From Gammaproteobacteria bacterium LSUCC0096 (GTDB lineage Bacteria > Pseudomonadota > Gammaproteobacteria > Pseudomonadales > Litorivicinaceae): a stretch of 64,000 bases of DNA. Position 1 is the stretch's first letter. Each line of letters starts with the position of its first letter. A model generated the notes under the pieces. It did no database searches, was not told where the DNA came from, and saw nothing but the letters and a program-made list of their open reading frames with translations. This document shows, in pieces, positions 28,787 through 42,891 of this stretch. The translations under genes were made by a program, and so were the position numbers. Where the stretch lies: assembly GCA_008087055.1 (NCBI GenBank), contig VIEA01000001.1:655345-719344 (forward strand), given 5' to 3'.

Positions 28787-29434
28787 ATGACAGTTGAACA
28801 CATGGATGATGTGGTTTCGAGCCAGGTTGCTCGTCAGGTCCTCGATTATTGGTTTACCGAATATGCCGCTGGAGATCTTGCTGCCAAGCAAGACAAGCGT
28901 TGGTTTATGGGTGGCGAACTGGTTGATCAAGAAATTGGTCAACGGTTTGGGCATCGCGTTGAACTCGCGCTAGCCGGTGGTTTCAAAGATTGGGAAAGCG
29001 AACCAGAGAGTCGTCTGGCTCTCATCATTTTGCTTGATCAATTCACCCGGAATATTTTTCGTGGAACGACTCGCGCGTTTTCAGGCGACTCCCGTGCAGT
29101 GAAACTCGCTCGGCGTGGCCAGGCGATGGAAATTTTTGATGAGTTGCCACTGATTCAACAAGTGTTTGCACTGATGCCTTTGGAGCATAGTGAACTCTTG
29201 TCTGATCAGGCATTGTGTGTACAGGGAATGACACGTTTATGTGAGCTTGCACCGGATGAAGACAAGCCGCGATTCCAGTCATTTGTGGATCATGCGCTCG
29301 AGCATAAAGCGATTATTGAGCGTTTTGGTCGATTCCCGCACCGAAATGCGGTGTTATCCCGGGTATCGACAGAAAACGAAAGACGCTTTCTAGCCAGCGC
29401 TAAGACGTACGGACAGAGTAAAGCCACACCGTGA
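28787..29434 (+). CDS. DUF924 family protein
   Basis: 215 residues of the DUF924 family (predicted alpha-helical TPR-like fold). Signatures: VLDYWF near residue 18, KRWFMGG, LALIILLDQFTRNIFRGT, ARRGQAM, LPLIQQVFALMPLEHSE and GRFPHRNAVL. Function unknown. It overlaps aceK by four bases (ATGA type). Confidence 0.88.
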   Translation: MTVEHMDDVVSSQVARQVLDYWFTEYAAGDLAAKQDKRWFMGGELVDQEIGQRFGHRVELALAGGFKDWESEPESRLALIILLDQFTRNIFRGTTRAFSGDSRAVKLARRGQAMEIFDELPLIQQVFALMPLEHSELLSDQALCVQGMTRLCELAPDEDKPRFQSFVDHALEHKAIIERFGRFPHRNAVLSRVSTENERRFLASAKTYGQSKATP

Positions 29435-31167
29435 AAATCTATTCACCACGGCAGGTGGCGCAAACCATATTGGATGGGTTTGCGGCCTACCGACATCAGT
29501 TCATCAACATCACTTTGGGTGCGAGAAGCCGTTTCGAGGAGCAGGCTTGGCGTGATGTGCAAAAAGCGGCTCAAGAGCGGATCGATCTGTATGAAGATGC
29601 GGTCGAAGCTGTCCATCGGACTTTGTCTGAGCGTGTCGGTTATGAGAATCTGACCTCAGAAATTTGGGCAGAAACTCGCAGGAATTATGTCGTTCTGATT
29701 CAAGAGCGAACAGATCCTGAGTTGTGCGAGACGTTCTTTAACTCAATTTATTGCGACATTTTCAAACATCAAAATATCAATGATGACACTGCGTTTTTGA
29801 ACTCATGGTTCGGAGATCAGGGTGTTAATGCGACCGGTCAGGTTGATATTTTCATGCAATACAGATTTGACGATCGGTTGTCCGAGGTCTGTGATCGGAT
29901 GCTCACTGATTATGCATTTAAAGTTGGTTGGGCAAACCGAGAGCTCGCTAAAGAGCAGATGATGAAAGGGATTGAAGAGGCTGTCCCGTTTGAGTTCTTC
30001 ACCGATGAGTCATCACGTCTTGAGCTATTAAAGCCTGTTTTTTACCGTAACAAGGGCGCGTATTTAGTCGGCCGCTTGGTGTCTGATCAAGGTCTCTATC
30101 CCATTGTGTTTGCTCTGATGCATCGAAAAGATACAGGTGTTGAGCTTGATGCGGTGATTACAGATAGCCAGGAAGTGAGCGTTGTTTTCAGTTTTACCCG
30201 CAGTTACTTCATGGTGGATGTGCCGATCCCAAGTGACTTCGTGGCATTTCTGCAAACGTTAATGCCCTTTAAGAAAAAGCATGAGCTTTATTCTGCGATT
30301 GGTTTTTACAAGCACGGAAAGACTGAGTTTGTGCGGTTGTTTAACAGGCATCTGATCGAATCTAATGATGAATTCATGATTGCGCCAGGCATCAAGGGGT
30401 TGGTGATGGCTGTATTCACGCTGCCGTCATTTGAGATCGTATTCAAGCTGATCAAGGATAAGTTTGGTCCGAGCAAAAACGTGACGCGGCAGACGGTTTT
30501 GGATAAGTACCATTTGGTGAAAGTCCACGATCGTGTGGGGCGAATGGCGGACACCCAAGAATTTTCGAATTTGTCGCTACCTCTTGAACGGTTTGATTCG
30601 GAATGTCTTAAAGAATTATTGGAATTGTGTGGAAGCTCGGTCTCTGTCGAAGATGACCAGGTTGTGATTAAACATCTTTACACCGAACGTCGGATGACGC
30701 CTCTGAATATCTACCTAGAGAAAGCGTCGGATGATGAGCGTTTAGCTGCTTTGGATGAATATGGTCAGGCCATCAAGCAACTCGCAGCCGCTAATATTTT
30801 TCCTGGTGATATGTTACTCAAGAACTTTGGCGTCACGCGTCATGGTCGCGTTGTTTTTTATGACTACGATGAGATTTCATATCTCACAGAGGTCAACTTT
30901 AGAAAAATCCCTGAGCCGCAAACCTATGAGCAGGAAATGGCATCAGAGCCTTGGTACACGATCGCACCTGAGGATGTGTTCCCAGAGGAATTCGCGACGT
31001 TTTTGTTCCCATCAGTTCAAATTCGAAAAGAGTTTGCTCAGTTGCATGGTGATTTGTTCGAAGCCGATTATTGGAAGGGATTACAGGAACGGATCCGTGA
31101 AGGTCAGATGATGGAATTCTTCCCATACAAAGCCGGGACCCACGCTCCAGGCTGGTCAATCGTCTGA
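29431..31167 (+). CDS. aceK: Isocitrate dehydrogenase kinase/phosphatase
   Basis: Bifunctional enzyme that phosphorylates or dephosphorylates isocitrate dehydrogenase to direct carbon into the glyoxylate shunt. 578 residues, the usual AceK size. N-terminal regulatory domain (about 1-310), kinase-type domain with GIKGLVMAVFTLPSFEIVFKLIKDKFG (ATP loop and Lys, about 323-349), LLKNFGVTRHGRVVFYDYDEI (catalytic Asp/Asn, about 458-478). It is not next to aceA/aceB; its substrate gene icd is about 6 kb downstream. Its stop overlaps the convergent CbiM-like gene by 12 bases. Confidence 0.96.
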   Translation: MKIYSPRQVAQTILDGFAAYRHQFINITLGARSRFEEQAWRDVQKAAQERIDLYEDAVEAVHRTLSERVGYENLTSEIWAETRRNYVVLIQERTDPELCETFFNSIYCDIFKHQNINDDTAFLNSWFGDQGVNATGQVDIFMQYRFDDRLSEVCDRMLTDYAFKVGWANRELAKEQMMKGIEEAVPFEFFTDESSRLELLKPVFYRNKGAYLVGRLVSDQGLYPIVFALMHRKDTGVELDAVITDSQEVSVVFSFTRSYFMVDVPIPSDFVAFLQTLMPFKKKHELYSAIGFYKHGKTEFVRLFNRHLIESNDEFMIAPGIKGLVMAVFTLPSFEIVFKLIKDKFGPSKNVTRQTVLDKYHLVKVHDRVGRMADTQEFSNLSLPLERFDSECLKELLELCGSSVSVEDDQVVIKHLYTERRMTPLNIYLEKASDDERLAALDEYGQAIKQLAAANIFPGDMLLKNFGVTRHGRVVFYDYDEISYLTEVNFRKIPEPQTYEQEMASEPWYTIAPEDVFPEEFATFLFPSVQIRKEFAQLHGDLFEADYWKGLQERIREGQMMEFFPYKAGTHAPGWSIV

Positions 31168-31875
31168 CGACTCGCGTTTCGGGAGATGATGCGCATCTCC
31201 CGGGTTTTTGTGATTCAGGTAAAATTCATCGCGGAAGGTTGCGACCCATTCGGGTTTGTAGACCACAAGCAGTGCAAGTACGGTCCCTGTAATAAATCCC
31301 TCTGGGAACGTTTGCATCAATGCAAATGGGTAGTAGAAGTCCAATAAATAATCCAACGGGTAGAGTCCTGAGAGCCATAAAAGTGTGGTGATTGCGGTTG
31401 CTGAGACCGCGATGCCAATTGTGGCTCCAAAGAATCCACATCCCCAGACGTAGGCGAAAAAGTTAGGGGGTAAGATTCTGAGAGAGAGTTTCCACACGAG
31501 AAAAGTCGTCCCGCCTGGGATGATCAATACAGCCAGTGCAGAGGCTGGAATATCAACAATTGAGCCGACTCCTGAAAGTGCATTGGCAATCATCCCAAGT
31601 ACGCCACCAACCAACATGTATGGGAACCCAAAGAGAAGGGTCAGAAGTGCTGAACCAAAGATATGGAATGAGAGCCCGGGCTCGATACCGGCGCTTAACC
31701 GCCAGAGTAAAGTGAAGAACAAGATACTTGTTGCCCAAGCACTGGTATCAGCAAAGTGTTTGAGGTGATTGAGATCCAAGCGAAAGATTGATCCAATGAA
31801 TAGCGCCCAAAAAACGACTTGGATGCCGATCCAAGCCAGAGTTGGCCAACCGCTTGTTAGGCCTTGGAGGAGCAT
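31156..31875 (-). CDS. CbiM-like/energy-coupling permease family membrane protein
   Basis: 239 residues from the ATG at 31875, with about seven hydrophobic segments. It resembles the COG3235 group of membrane proteins related to the CbiM substrate-specific component (GLTSGWPTLAWIG, HIFGSALLTLLFGFPYMLV, FAYVWGCGFFGATIGI, TFPEGFITG). CbiM proteins take up nickel or cobalt with ATPase partners, but no ATPase or T-component is adjacent here, so the substrate is unclear. A cobalt role would fit the B12-dependent mutase nearby, but that is inference. Overlaps the GNAT gene start region by 19 bases. Confidence 0.75.
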   Translation of the reverse strand: MLLQGLTSGWPTLAWIGIQVVFWALFIGSIFRLDLNHLKHFADTSAWATSILFFTLLWRLSAGIEPGLSFHIFGSALLTLLFGFPYMLVGGVLGMIANALSGVGSIVDIPASALAVLIIPGGTTFLVWKLSLRILPPNFFAYVWGCGFFGATIGIAVSATAITTLLWLSGLYPLDYLLDFYYPFALMQTFPEGFITGTVLALLVVYKPEWVATFRDEFYLNHKNPGDAHHLPKRESSDD

Positions 31876-32523
31876 GAGAAACGTTCTGGTGGCTCTAACG
31901 GAAAGCGGACTTCGCCTTCGGGAATCTCGAGAACCAGTGTGTGTGCACCGTGTGTGGCTGCATAACAGCAAAGTCTTGGTGTCAACCAGCTCGCCTCATC
32001 GTCTGAAAGCCTCAAGATATTGATTCGCATTTCACCATCGGTGGTATGGGGCTCAATGGCGACAAGTAAAGTCGGTGTATCGAATCGGAGTGATTCAGCA
32101 TCCAATGGCATTAATGTTTTTTCGGGATCACCGGTGAGTGTCATGGTTCGATGTGGGATACCTGCATCATCGAAAACAGGGCCCTCAGGCAAAAATCCAT
32201 GGTTGGCATAAAATCCCATCGCAGTGATTTGTGCCCCGAGAGTTGGTGTGTTCCCTGAATCTTGGATCTTAGTAATCGCAGTCCGTAGTAGTTTGCTGCC
32301 CACATTTTTGTGTCGGACGTCTTTCAGAACAGCCATGCGGCCGATTTTTGTTAGATCGAGAATACGTGCGCAGCCGACAGGCACACCATCACGCTCAGCA
32401 AGCAAATGGATTGCGTCTTGATCGGCAGGATCCCATTCATCTGCGGGATCGATTTGCTGTTCTTCGATGAAGACTTGGGTTCTGATCGATTGCAGTGCGT
32501 CTTGAGCTTCTGCCCACGTGACT

Positions 32524-35642
<3,119 letters not shown>

Positions 35643-35646
<4 letters not shown>

Positions 35647-36725
35647 ACCAGGGCTTCCTCGATGACAGCACCTCCAAGACAGGCTTCGCCATCATAGATG
35701 ACGACAGATTGCCCGGGTGTAACTGCGCGTTCAGGTTGATCAAATGTTATGTGAAGATCAGCGCCTTGCATTTCAATCGCACAAGGTGCATCCGGTGCCC
35801 GGTAACGGACTTTCGCGGTGAATCGGCCGGGCAGAACTGGCGGCTCACCGATCCAATTGATCTGGCGTGCGAGGAGACCTTTCGAGAACAGCTTGGGGTG
35901 GTCTGTTCCTTGGACAACAACCAGTTCATTGGTTTCAAGATTCTTTTCAGCAACGAACCAAGGTGCATCTGAATAATTTTTTAAGCCACCGATGCCAAGT
36001 CCTTGGCGTTGGCCGAGGGTATAGAACATGAGCCCTTCATGACGTCCGATCACATCACCTAAGTCCGTTACGATGTTGCCGGGCTTCGGTTTCACGTAGG
36101 TTTTGAGAAAATCGCTGAATCGACGTTCCCCAATAAAGCAAATTCCAGTTGAGTCTTTTTTGCGTGCGGTGATAAATCCTTGGCTTTCGGCGATTTCACG
36201 GACTTTGGGTTTGATTAAATCACCAACTGGGAACAGCGAAGCGTTAACTTGTTCAGCGGTTAGCGCCCAGAGGAAGTAACTTTGGTCTTTGTTTCGATCG
36301 AGGCCGCGATGCAATGGATTTTTGCTATCTACACGGCGCACATAGTGACCGGTTGCGATCAAATCAGCTCCAAGGTCGCGCGCATAATCCAAAAAGGCGC
36401 GGAATTTGATTTCACGGTTACACAAGATATCTGGATTCGGAGTGCGGCCTGCATTGACCTCCGAGAGGAAGTTTTCAAACACATCATCCCAATATTCGGC
36501 AGCAAAGTTGACACGATGTAATTCGATACCAAGCGTATCAGCCACTTGTTCTGCATCTTTGAGATCTTCAATCGCAGTGCAGTATTCGGTGCCATCATCC
36601 TCATCCCAGTTTTTCATGAACATGCCGCTGACGGCATAGCCTTGCTCTTTGAGAAGATAGGCGGTGACGGATGAATCAACGCCGCCGGACATTCCGACGA
36701 TGACTTGGGTGTCTTTGTTTTGCAT
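35643..36725 (-). CDS. mnmA: tRNA-specific 2-thiouridylase
   Basis: Final enzyme of s2U34 synthesis in tRNA Lys, Glu and Gln; it receives sulfur through TusE. The tusBCD-E genes are also in this window. 360 residues. PP-loop [11 protein letters not shown] (about 10-20), first catalytic Cys in [16 protein letters not shown] (about 92-107), second Cys in [13 protein letters not shown] (about 192-204), C-terminal barrel with VVIYDG. It overlaps rluE by 50 bases. Confidence 0.97.
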
Positions 36726-37269
36726 GTGCAGATTCTACCCGAGTTGCATCAATCACTCGATACTCACCTGGTGATAAATCACCCAACTGGTAATCGCCTA
36801 TGGTCGTGCGTACGAGTCGTAGCGTCGGGAATCCAACTGCGGCAGTCATACGGCGTACTTGGCGATTGCGTCCTTCGTCGAGCGTTAATTCGATCCAACT
36901 TGTCGGAATGTTTTTACGAAAGCGCACAGGTGGATCGCGCTCAGGAAGGGCTGGTGGATCGATGAATCGGCATTGGACCGCTTGAGCCGGGCCGTCGTTC
37001 AGTTCCACGCCTTGCTCTAATTTTAGACAGGCTTCCTGATTGATGTCGCCATCGACTTGAACCCAATACACCTTGTGTTTTCCGTGTTTGGGGTGAGCAA
37101 GTGTGTCTTGGAGTTTGCCATCATCAGTAAGAATCAGGAGACCTTCGGAGTCTTTATCAAGTCGTCCCGCAGGATAAATTTCGGGAATATCAATGTGGTC
37201 TTTGAGAGTTGTACCCTCACCGCTGAATTGGCAGAGAACACCGAAGGGTTTGTAAAAAATAACGAGCAT
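36676..37269 (-). CDS. rluE: 23S rRNA pseudouridine 2457 synthase RluE
   Basis: 197 residues from the ATG at 37269 ([15 protein letters not shown]). RsuA-type catalytic domain without an S4 domain: [19 protein letters not shown] (catalytic Asp, about 38-56), [28 protein letters not shown]. Lack of S4 and position before mnmA point to RluE rather than RluB or RluF. The Arg/His-rich tail overlaps the first codons of mnmA. It is divergent from icd. Confidence 0.92.
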   Translation of the reverse strand: MLVIFYKPFGVLCQFSGEGTTLKDHIDIPEIYPAGRLDKDSEGLLILTDDGKLQDTLAHPKHGKHKVYWVQVDGDINQEACLKLEQGVELNDGPAQAVQCRFIDPPALPERDPPVRFRKNIPTSWIELTLDEGRNRQVRRMTAAVGFPTLRLVRTTIGDYQLGDLSPGEYRVIDATRVESAHAKQRHPSHRRNVRRR

Positions 37270-37372
37270 ACCTATCCCAAAGAACAAGATAATTCCTGAA
37301 GTGGTCGGACCAAAACAATGGTATTATCCGCACCCGCAATACAAACGTGATACAGCACAACAGGAGAAAAGG

Positions 37373-38629
37373 ATGGGCTACCAACACATCCAAGTGCCGA
37401 CGTCAGGCGAAAAGATCACTGTGAACCAGGATGGATCGCTTAACGTCCCAAATAACCCAATCATTCCGTTTATTGAAGGCGATGGTATCGGAGTCGACAT
37501 CACCCCGCCAATGATTGAGGTTGTCAACGCAGCCGTTGAGAAGGCGTACGGCGGTTCAAAGTCTATTTCATGGATGGAAGTTTATTGTGGCGAAAAATCT
37601 GTCGCGACATACGGCGCTGACGAGTGGCTTCCAGATGAAACACTTGAAGCATTTAAAGAATACAAGGTCGGTATCAAAGGCCCTCTGACCACACCAGTCG
37701 GTGGCGGTATTCGTTCATTGAACGTTGCCTTGCGTCAGCAGTTGGATTTGTACCTCTGTCTGCGTCCAGTTCGTTACTTCACAGGCGTTCCGAGCCCTGT
37801 GAAAGAGCCGGAAAAGACCAACATGGTGATCTTCCGTGAGAACTCAGAAGACATCTATGCGGGTGTTGAATACCAAGCGGGAACGCCAGAAGCTGACAAG
37901 CTGATCGATATTCTTCGCAACGAATTTGGTGTAACCAAGATTCGTTTCCCACAAAATTGCGGTATCGGTATTAAGCCTGTATCGAAGGAAGGTACTCAGC
38001 GCTTGGTTCGTAAGACGTTCCAGTATGCAATCGACAATGATTTGCCAAGTGTGACGTTGGTCCACAAAGGCAACATCATGAAGTTCACCGAAGGTGCATT
38101 TAAGGATTGGGGCTACGAACTTGCTCGTGAAGAGTTTGGCGCAACATTGCTGGATGGCGGTCCTTGGTGTGTCATCAAGAATCCTAAGACGGGTAATGAC
38201 ATCGTCGTTAAGGATGTGATTGCTGATGCGATGCTACAGCAGATTCTGTTGCGTCCAGCTGAATACAGTGCGATTGCAACTTTGAACTTGAACGGCGACT
38301 ACCTCTCTGACGCTTTGGCTGCTCAGGTGGGTGGTATTGGTATCGCTCCAGGCGCCAATATCGGTGAAGAAGTCGCGATTTTCGAAGCAACTCACGGCAC
38401 AGCACCGAAGTATGCGGGTCAAGATAAGGTGAACCCAGGTTCATTGATTCTGTCTGCTGAAATGATGCTCCGCCATTTGGGTTGGTTCGAAGCAGCTGAT
38501 CTAATCATCGAAGGGATGGAAGGAGCGATTAAGTCGAAGAAAGTGACTTATGACTTCGAACGTTTGATGGATGATGCAACGCTGATGTCGTGTTCGGAAT
38601 TTGGTCAGGAAATGATCAAGAACATGTAA
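37373..38629 (+). CDS. icd: Isocitrate dehydrogenase (NADP)
   Basis: Oxidative decarboxylation of isocitrate to 2-oxoglutarate in the TCA cycle. The ATG at 37373, with AGGAG at 37361-37365, gives 418 residues, like E. coli Icd (416). Substrate loop [13 protein letters not shown] contains the Ser that AceK phosphorylates; further signatures [50 protein letters not shown] and [13 protein letters not shown] 5' in-frame extension to 37301 is not supported. It ends in a strong terminator. Confidence 0.97.
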   Translation: MGYQHIQVPTSGEKITVNQDGSLNVPNNPIIPFIEGDGIGVDITPPMIEVVNAAVEKAYGGSKSISWMEVYCGEKSVATYGADEWLPDETLEAFKEYKVGIKGPLTTPVGGGIRSLNVALRQQLDLYLCLRPVRYFTGVPSPVKEPEKTNMVIFRENSEDIYAGVEYQAGTPEADKLIDILRNEFGVTKIRFPQNCGIGIKPVSKEGTQRLVRKTFQYAIDNDLPSVTLVHKGNIMKFTEGAFKDWGYELAREEFGATLLDGGPWCVIKNPKTGNDIVVKDVIADAMLQQILLRPAEYSAIATLNLNGDYLSDALAAQVGGIGIAPGANIGEEVAIFEATHGTAPKYAGQDKVNPGSLILSAEMMLRHLGWFEAADLIIEGMEGAIKSKKVTYDFERLMDDATLMSCSEFGQEMIKNM

Positions 38630-38644
38630 GCGATCGCTTCAGTA

Positions 38645-38678
38645 AAAGCCCCGGCAGCGAAAGCTCCCGGGGTTTTTT
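38645..38678 (+). terminator. Rho-independent terminator after icd
   Basis: CCCCGG and CCGGGG form the outer stem, AGC-GAAA-GCT the inner stem with a GNRA loop, preceded by AAAA and followed by six T. It also faces the end of the convergent DUF3291 gene; the A-run upstream makes it potentially bidirectional. Confidence 0.92.
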
Positions 38679-38683
38679 ATTGT

Positions 38684-39136
38684 CTAAATTTGGAAGGTTT
38701 GTGTCACAAGACCTTCGCGATGTGCCCAACTGTAATCAAAAGCCTCTTCCGTTGGACCTTGCTCCCAAAGTGTTTCAAGGCGATCAATGGCGTGATCCCA
38801 TGTCGGGTAGGGTGCTTCGTTCGCAAACCATGCAACAGAGAGTGCTTTGCCGACGTGAGTGAACCAGTGGTCACGCGCCATCATGATTTGTCGGTGTGAC
38901 TGACTAAATACAAATGCATAAAGCGCATCCAGACTCTCCCACGCGGATAGGTTCACAATGAAATCGAGACCCAGTCGTTCACCGATGACAGGATCGTCTT
39001 CATTCAGTTCTCGCCAGATAAAGCCAGGTGAAGCTTCCGCGAGTCTTTGTACTTGAGGAACAGCATTGAAGAAGGATTGCATTTCAGGTGCATCCTTTGA
39101 GTATTTCATTTGGGCGACGTTGAATTGATAAATCAT
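38684..39136 (-). CDS. DUF3291 family protein
   Basis: 150 residues from the ATG at 39136 (MIYQFNVAQMKYSKDA). Pattern FNAVPQVQRLAEASPGFIWRELNED, FIVNLSAWESLDALYAFVFSQSHRQIM and WFANEAPYPTWDHAIDRLE fits DUF3291, a dimeric alpha/beta barrel-like family related to monooxygenase-type ABM folds. Function unknown. Divergent from clpS with 119 bases between, convergent with icd across a terminator. Confidence 0.85.
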   Translation of the reverse strand: MIYQFNVAQMKYSKDAPEMQSFFNAVPQVQRLAEASPGFIWRELNEDDPVIGERLGLDFIVNLSAWESLDALYAFVFSQSHRQIMMARDHWFTHVGKALSVAWFANEAPYPTWDHAIDRLETLWEQGPTEEAFDYSWAHREGLVTQTFQI

Positions 39137-39255
39137 GGTGTATGGAATCTTTTTTGTACTTCGGGTCTTGGCATCAAACTTTCCGATGTGTTTCTCTTTA
39201 CTCAGACGGTTTTGTCCCCATAAAGTGACTGTGTAACAAAGGACGTTTCGATTCA

Positions 39256-39588
39256 ATGAGTGAACCAGACATCCCTGGGTTTGATCCGGATGATGACTAC
39301 GGGCTAGCGGTTGCGAAGCCGGAGCTGAAAAAGCCGCCGATGTATAAAGTCATCATGCTCAATGACGACTATACGCCTATGGAATTTGTGATTCATGTTC
39401 TGGAATTATTCTTCAACATGGATCAAGAGAAGGCGACACAAATTATGCTGACCGTGCACTCCAAAGGGGCTGCTGTCTGTGGGGTATATCCCAAAGATAT
39501 CGCGGAAACGAAGGCGGAGCACGTGATCGAGTATGCAAAAGAAAATCAGCACCCTTTGATGTGTCAGGTCGACATCGCAGAGGATTGA
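39256..39588 (+). CDS. clpS: ATP-dependent Clp protease adapter ClpS
   Basis: Delivers substrates with N-degrons (Leu, Phe, Tyr, Trp) to ClpAP. 110 residues. N-degron pocket [20 protein letters not shown] (about 34-53), [20 protein letters not shown] and a flexible acidic N-terminus. It precedes clpA by 13 bases. In the same window are bpt and aat, which make the N-terminal Leu/Phe degrons it reads. Confidence 0.97.
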   Translation: MSEPDIPGFDPDDDYGLAVAKPELKKPPMYKVIMLNDDYTPMEFVIHVLELFFNMDQEKATQIMLTVHSKGAAVCGVYPKDIAETKAEHVIEYAKENQHPLMCQVDIAED

Positions 39589-39601
39589 TAAGGAGAACTG
39601 T

Positions 39602-41881
39602 ATGTTGAGCCGTGATCTTGAAGTGACCCTAAATAGCGCATTTAAGCGCGCCAGGGAGCTCCGTCATGAGTACATGACGGTCGAGCACCTGCTATTGGGG
39701 TTATTGGATAACGCATCTGCCGTGCAGGTTCTCAACGCCTGCGGTTCTGATGTATCGAAACTTCGTGAAGAACTTGAGCAATTTGTCACGCAGACAACAC
39801 CTGCATTACCTGAAGATTCTGAGCGCGATACGCAGCCGACGTTAGGATTTCAGCGTGTACTTCAGCGTGCGGTATTCCATGTGCAATCATCAGGAAAGCA
39901 AGAAGTTACAGGCGCTAACGTTTTGGTCGCTATTTTCTCCGAGCAAGAATCTCAAGCGGTGTATTTCTTAAAGCAGCAAGAGATCGCGCGGATCGACGTC
40001 GTGAATTACATCAGCCATGGGATTGCGAAATCTGAAGAAGCAGGCAGTGATGGTGAGACTGAATCTGAATCACAAACGAATCAAACAGCATCAGGTGAGG
40101 AGCGTACATCCAATCTTGATGGCTATTGCACCAACCTCAATTCCGAAGTGAAGAAGGGCCGCATTGATCCATTGATCGGTCGTGATGAAGAGCTGTCGCG
40201 CGTTATTCAGACGCTGTCACGTCGTCGGAAGAATAACCCGTTGCTAGTTGGTGAGGCCGGTGTTGGTAAAACAGCAATCGCCGAAGGATTGGCTTACCGA
40301 ATCGAGGAAGGGCAGGTTCCAGAGGTCATTGCTGATGCGGTGGTCTATTCATTGGACCTCGGCTCACTCTTAGCCGGCACCAAGTATCGCGGCGATTTTG
40401 AGAAGCGTCTGAAAGCGTTACTCGGCGAACTTGAGAAAGAAAAACACGCGGTTTTGTTTATTGATGAAATCCATACCATCATTGGGGCAGGCGCCGCATC
40501 GGGTGGTGTGATGGATGCATCGAACCTCCTAAAGCCGCTCTTGTCGTCCGGTCAATTGAAGTGCATTGGTTCAACCACCTTCCAGGAATTCCGCGGAATT
40601 TTTGAGAAAGATCGTGCACTGGCACGCCGCTTCCAAAAGGTTGACGTATTAGAGCCTTCGATTGAAGACACGATCAAAATCTTGAATGGTTTGAAGTCGC
40701 GCTTCGAAGAGCATCATGAGCTTCGATATACCAAGGCTGCGTTGACCTCAGCTGTTGAATTGTCTGCGAAATACATGAGCGACCGGCATTTGCCAGATAA
40801 GGCAATCGACATTATCGACGAAGCTGGGGCAATGCAACGTCTGATGCCGCCATCACGTCGCAAAAAGGTGATTGGTGTGCCGGAGATTGAGGCAGTGGTC
40901 GCGAATATCGCCCGGATCCCTCCGAAGCAAATTTCGAAATCAGATACGGAGGTTCTCGAGAACCTTGAGAGGGACCTGAAGCTGACTGTTTTCGGTCAAA
41001 ACGAGGCGATCGAGCGCATGAGTTCGGCGATCAAGTTGTCTCGTGCGGGATTGAAGCAAGACGGGAAGCCAGTCGGATGTTTCTTATTTGCAGGTCCTAC
41101 CGGTGTCGGCAAGACAGAAGTCAGTCGACAACTCTCGAGAACATTAGGGATTGAGCTTGTCAGATTTGACATGTCTGAATACATGGAGCGTCACACAGTC
41201 AGTCGTCTGATCGGCGCACCTCCAGGATACGTTGGATTTGATCAGGGCGGTCTCTTAACCGAAGCGATTACTAAAAACCCACATTGTGTGTTGCTGCTCG
41301 ATGAGATTGAAAAAGCACACCCTGACGTTTTTAACCTGCTATTGCAGGTAATGGATCACGGCACATTGACGGATAACAACGGTCGAAAAGCAGACTTCCG
41401 CCATGTGGTGTTGATCATGACGACGAATGCTGGAGCTGAAAGCCTATCGAAGCGCAGCATCGGGTTCAGTGAACAGGATCAGACGACAGATGCGATGGAA
41501 GCAATTAAGCGTCTCTTTACGCCAGAATTCAGAAATCGTTTGGATTCGATTGTTCAGTTCGGTGCATTGCCTGAAGATGTGATTGAGCAGGTTGTTCACA
41601 AGTTTATTGCTGAACTCCAGGCACAACTCGACGATCGGAAAGTGTCGATTGAATTGGATGATTCAGCGATGCGTTGGCTTGCTAAGCGTGGCTATGACAA
41701 AGCGATGGGCGCTCGTCCGATGGCTCGCTTGATTCAAGATTCAATCAAGCGTCCATTAGCTGATGCGATTCTCTTTGGAGATTTAGCTGGCGGCGGCAGT
41801 GTGCTTGTGACAGTCGACAAAAATGACGAGCTCGCGTTCGAAATGACGGCTCGTGTGGTGAAATCGAAAGAAACAGCGTGA
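39602..41881 (+). CDS. clpA: ATP-dependent Clp protease ATP-binding subunit ClpA
   Basis: AAA+ unfoldase partner of ClpP. 759 residues: N domain for ClpS binding (about 1-145, two repeats), D1 with GEAGVGKTAIAEG Walker A (about 215-227) and FIDEIHTIIGAG, D2 with FAGPTGVGKTEVSRQL (about 496-511) and LLDEIEKAHPDVFN. Ribosome binding site AAGGAG at 39590-39595. No ClpP gene is nearby. The gene converges on infA. Confidence 0.97.
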   Translation: MLSRDLEVTLNSAFKRARELRHEYMTVEHLLLGLLDNASAVQVLNACGSDVSKLREELEQFVTQTTPALPEDSERDTQPTLGFQRVLQRAVFHVQSSGKQEVTGANVLVAIFSEQESQAVYFLKQQEIARIDVVNYISHGIAKSEEAGSDGETESESQTNQTASGEERTSNLDGYCTNLNSEVKKGRIDPLIGRDEELSRVIQTLSRRRKNNPLLVGEAGVGKTAIAEGLAYRIEEGQVPEVIADAVVYSLDLGSLLAGTKYRGDFEKRLKALLGELEKEKHAVLFIDEIHTIIGAGAASGGVMDASNLLKPLLSSGQLKCIGSTTFQEFRGIFEKDRALARRFQKVDVLEPSIEDTIKILNGLKSRFEEHHELRYTKAALTSAVELSAKYMSDRHLPDKAIDIIDEAGAMQRLMPPSRRKKVIGVPEIEAVVANIARIPPKQISKSDTEVLENLERDLKLTVFGQNEAIERMSSAIKLSRAGLKQDGKPVGCFLFAGPTGVGKTEVSRQLSRTLGIELVRFDMSEYMERHTVSRLIGAPPGYVGFDQGGLLTEAITKNPHCVLLLDEIEKAHPDVFNLLLQVMDHGTLTDNNGRKADFRHVVLIMTTNAGAESLSKRSIGFSEQDQTTDAMEAIKRLFTPEFRNRLDSIVQFGALPEDVIEQVVHKFIAELQAQLDDRKVSIELDDSAMRWLAKRGYDKAMGARPMARLIQDSIKRPLADAILFGDLAGGGSVLVTVDKNDELAFEMTARVVKSKETA

Positions 41882-41889
41882 GGTTAGGT

Positions 41890-41909
41890 CATCCCGGAAT
41901 TCCGGGATG
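41890..41909. repeat. 20-base perfect palindrome between clpA and infA
   Basis: CATCCCGGAATTCCGGGATG, fully self-complementary, in the 36-base gap between the convergent clpA and infA stops. No T-run on either side, so if it ends transcription it is not a classical intrinsic terminator. It may protect both 3' ends. Confidence 0.6.
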
Positions 41910-41917
41910 GCAAAAGA

Positions 41918-42136
41918 TCAACGCGCTCGGAATGTGATACGACCTTTCGTCAGATCGTAAGGTGTCAGTTCAACTGTGACACGGTCGCCAGTCAAAATAC
42001 GAATGTAGTGCTTACGCATTTTTCCAGAGATGTGTGCAGTGACAACGTGACCATTGTCGAGTTCGACGCGGAACATGGTATTTGGCAGTGTATCAACGAT
42101 CGTGCCTTCCATTTCAATTGAATCTTCTTTTGCCAT
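41918..42136 (-). CDS. infA: Translation initiation factor IF-1
   Basis: 72 residues, OB fold, the standard IF-1 size. [19 protein letters not shown] at the start, [24 protein letters not shown] and [18 protein letters not shown]. Good ribosome binding site GAAGGGAG. It follows bpt after 42 bases. The order trxB-aat-bpt-infA is conserved in Pseudomonas-like genomes. Confidence 0.98.
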   Translation of the reverse strand: MAKEDSIEMEGTIVDTLPNTMFRVELDNGHVVTAHISGKMRKHYIRILTGDRVTVELTPYDLTKGRITFRAR

Positions 42137-42178
42137 TTGGCTCCCTTCGGACTGTAAGAAAGGCGCGATTATGCCTGC

Positions 42179-42891
42179 TTACTCCGCGCGAATCCACCTG
42201 CTGTTGATGAGCATCTCAATTGGACGGTATTCGGTTTTATACGCCATTTTCTTTGAATCACGAATCCAATAGCCCAAATAGACGTATGGCAGTTCAAGTC
42301 CGCGGGCCACCTCAATGAGTTGTAAGACCATTAAACGCCCCAGGCTACGGGCATCAAACTCGGCGTCGGGCTCAAAGAATGTATAGATGGCAGACAGTCC
42401 GTTACCTGGGATTTCATCGAACAGAGTGACTGCAATGAGCCGGTCATTGATTCGGGCTTCCAAAAAAAATGAATGCGCTGAGCTCGATGCGAGAAAGGAC
42501 TCATATTGCGCTGGAGAGGGTGGATACATGTCACCGTCGGCATGACGTATCTCGATGTATCGTCGATACAACTCATAGCGTTCTTCATCCAAGATCGGTG
42601 TTCGGGCTGTGAAGCTCACATCTTGGTTTCTTTTGAGTGTTCGAATTTGACGTCGCTTTGGCTGGAACGATTCAACCGGAACTCGCACTGAAATACAGGC
42701 GGTGCATTGAGCGCAATGTGGCCTGTAGGTGTAGCGACCCGAGCGTCTGAAGCCAGATTCGGCGAGTTTCACGACCTGCTCTGCAGAGAGGGTGGTAGTT
42801 GGCTCTACGAACAAAGTGGTCGCTTCTCGCCCCTCGAGATAACTGCACGGGTGCGGTGCGGTGGAAAAAAATTTCAGTGTTTCAAAACCAC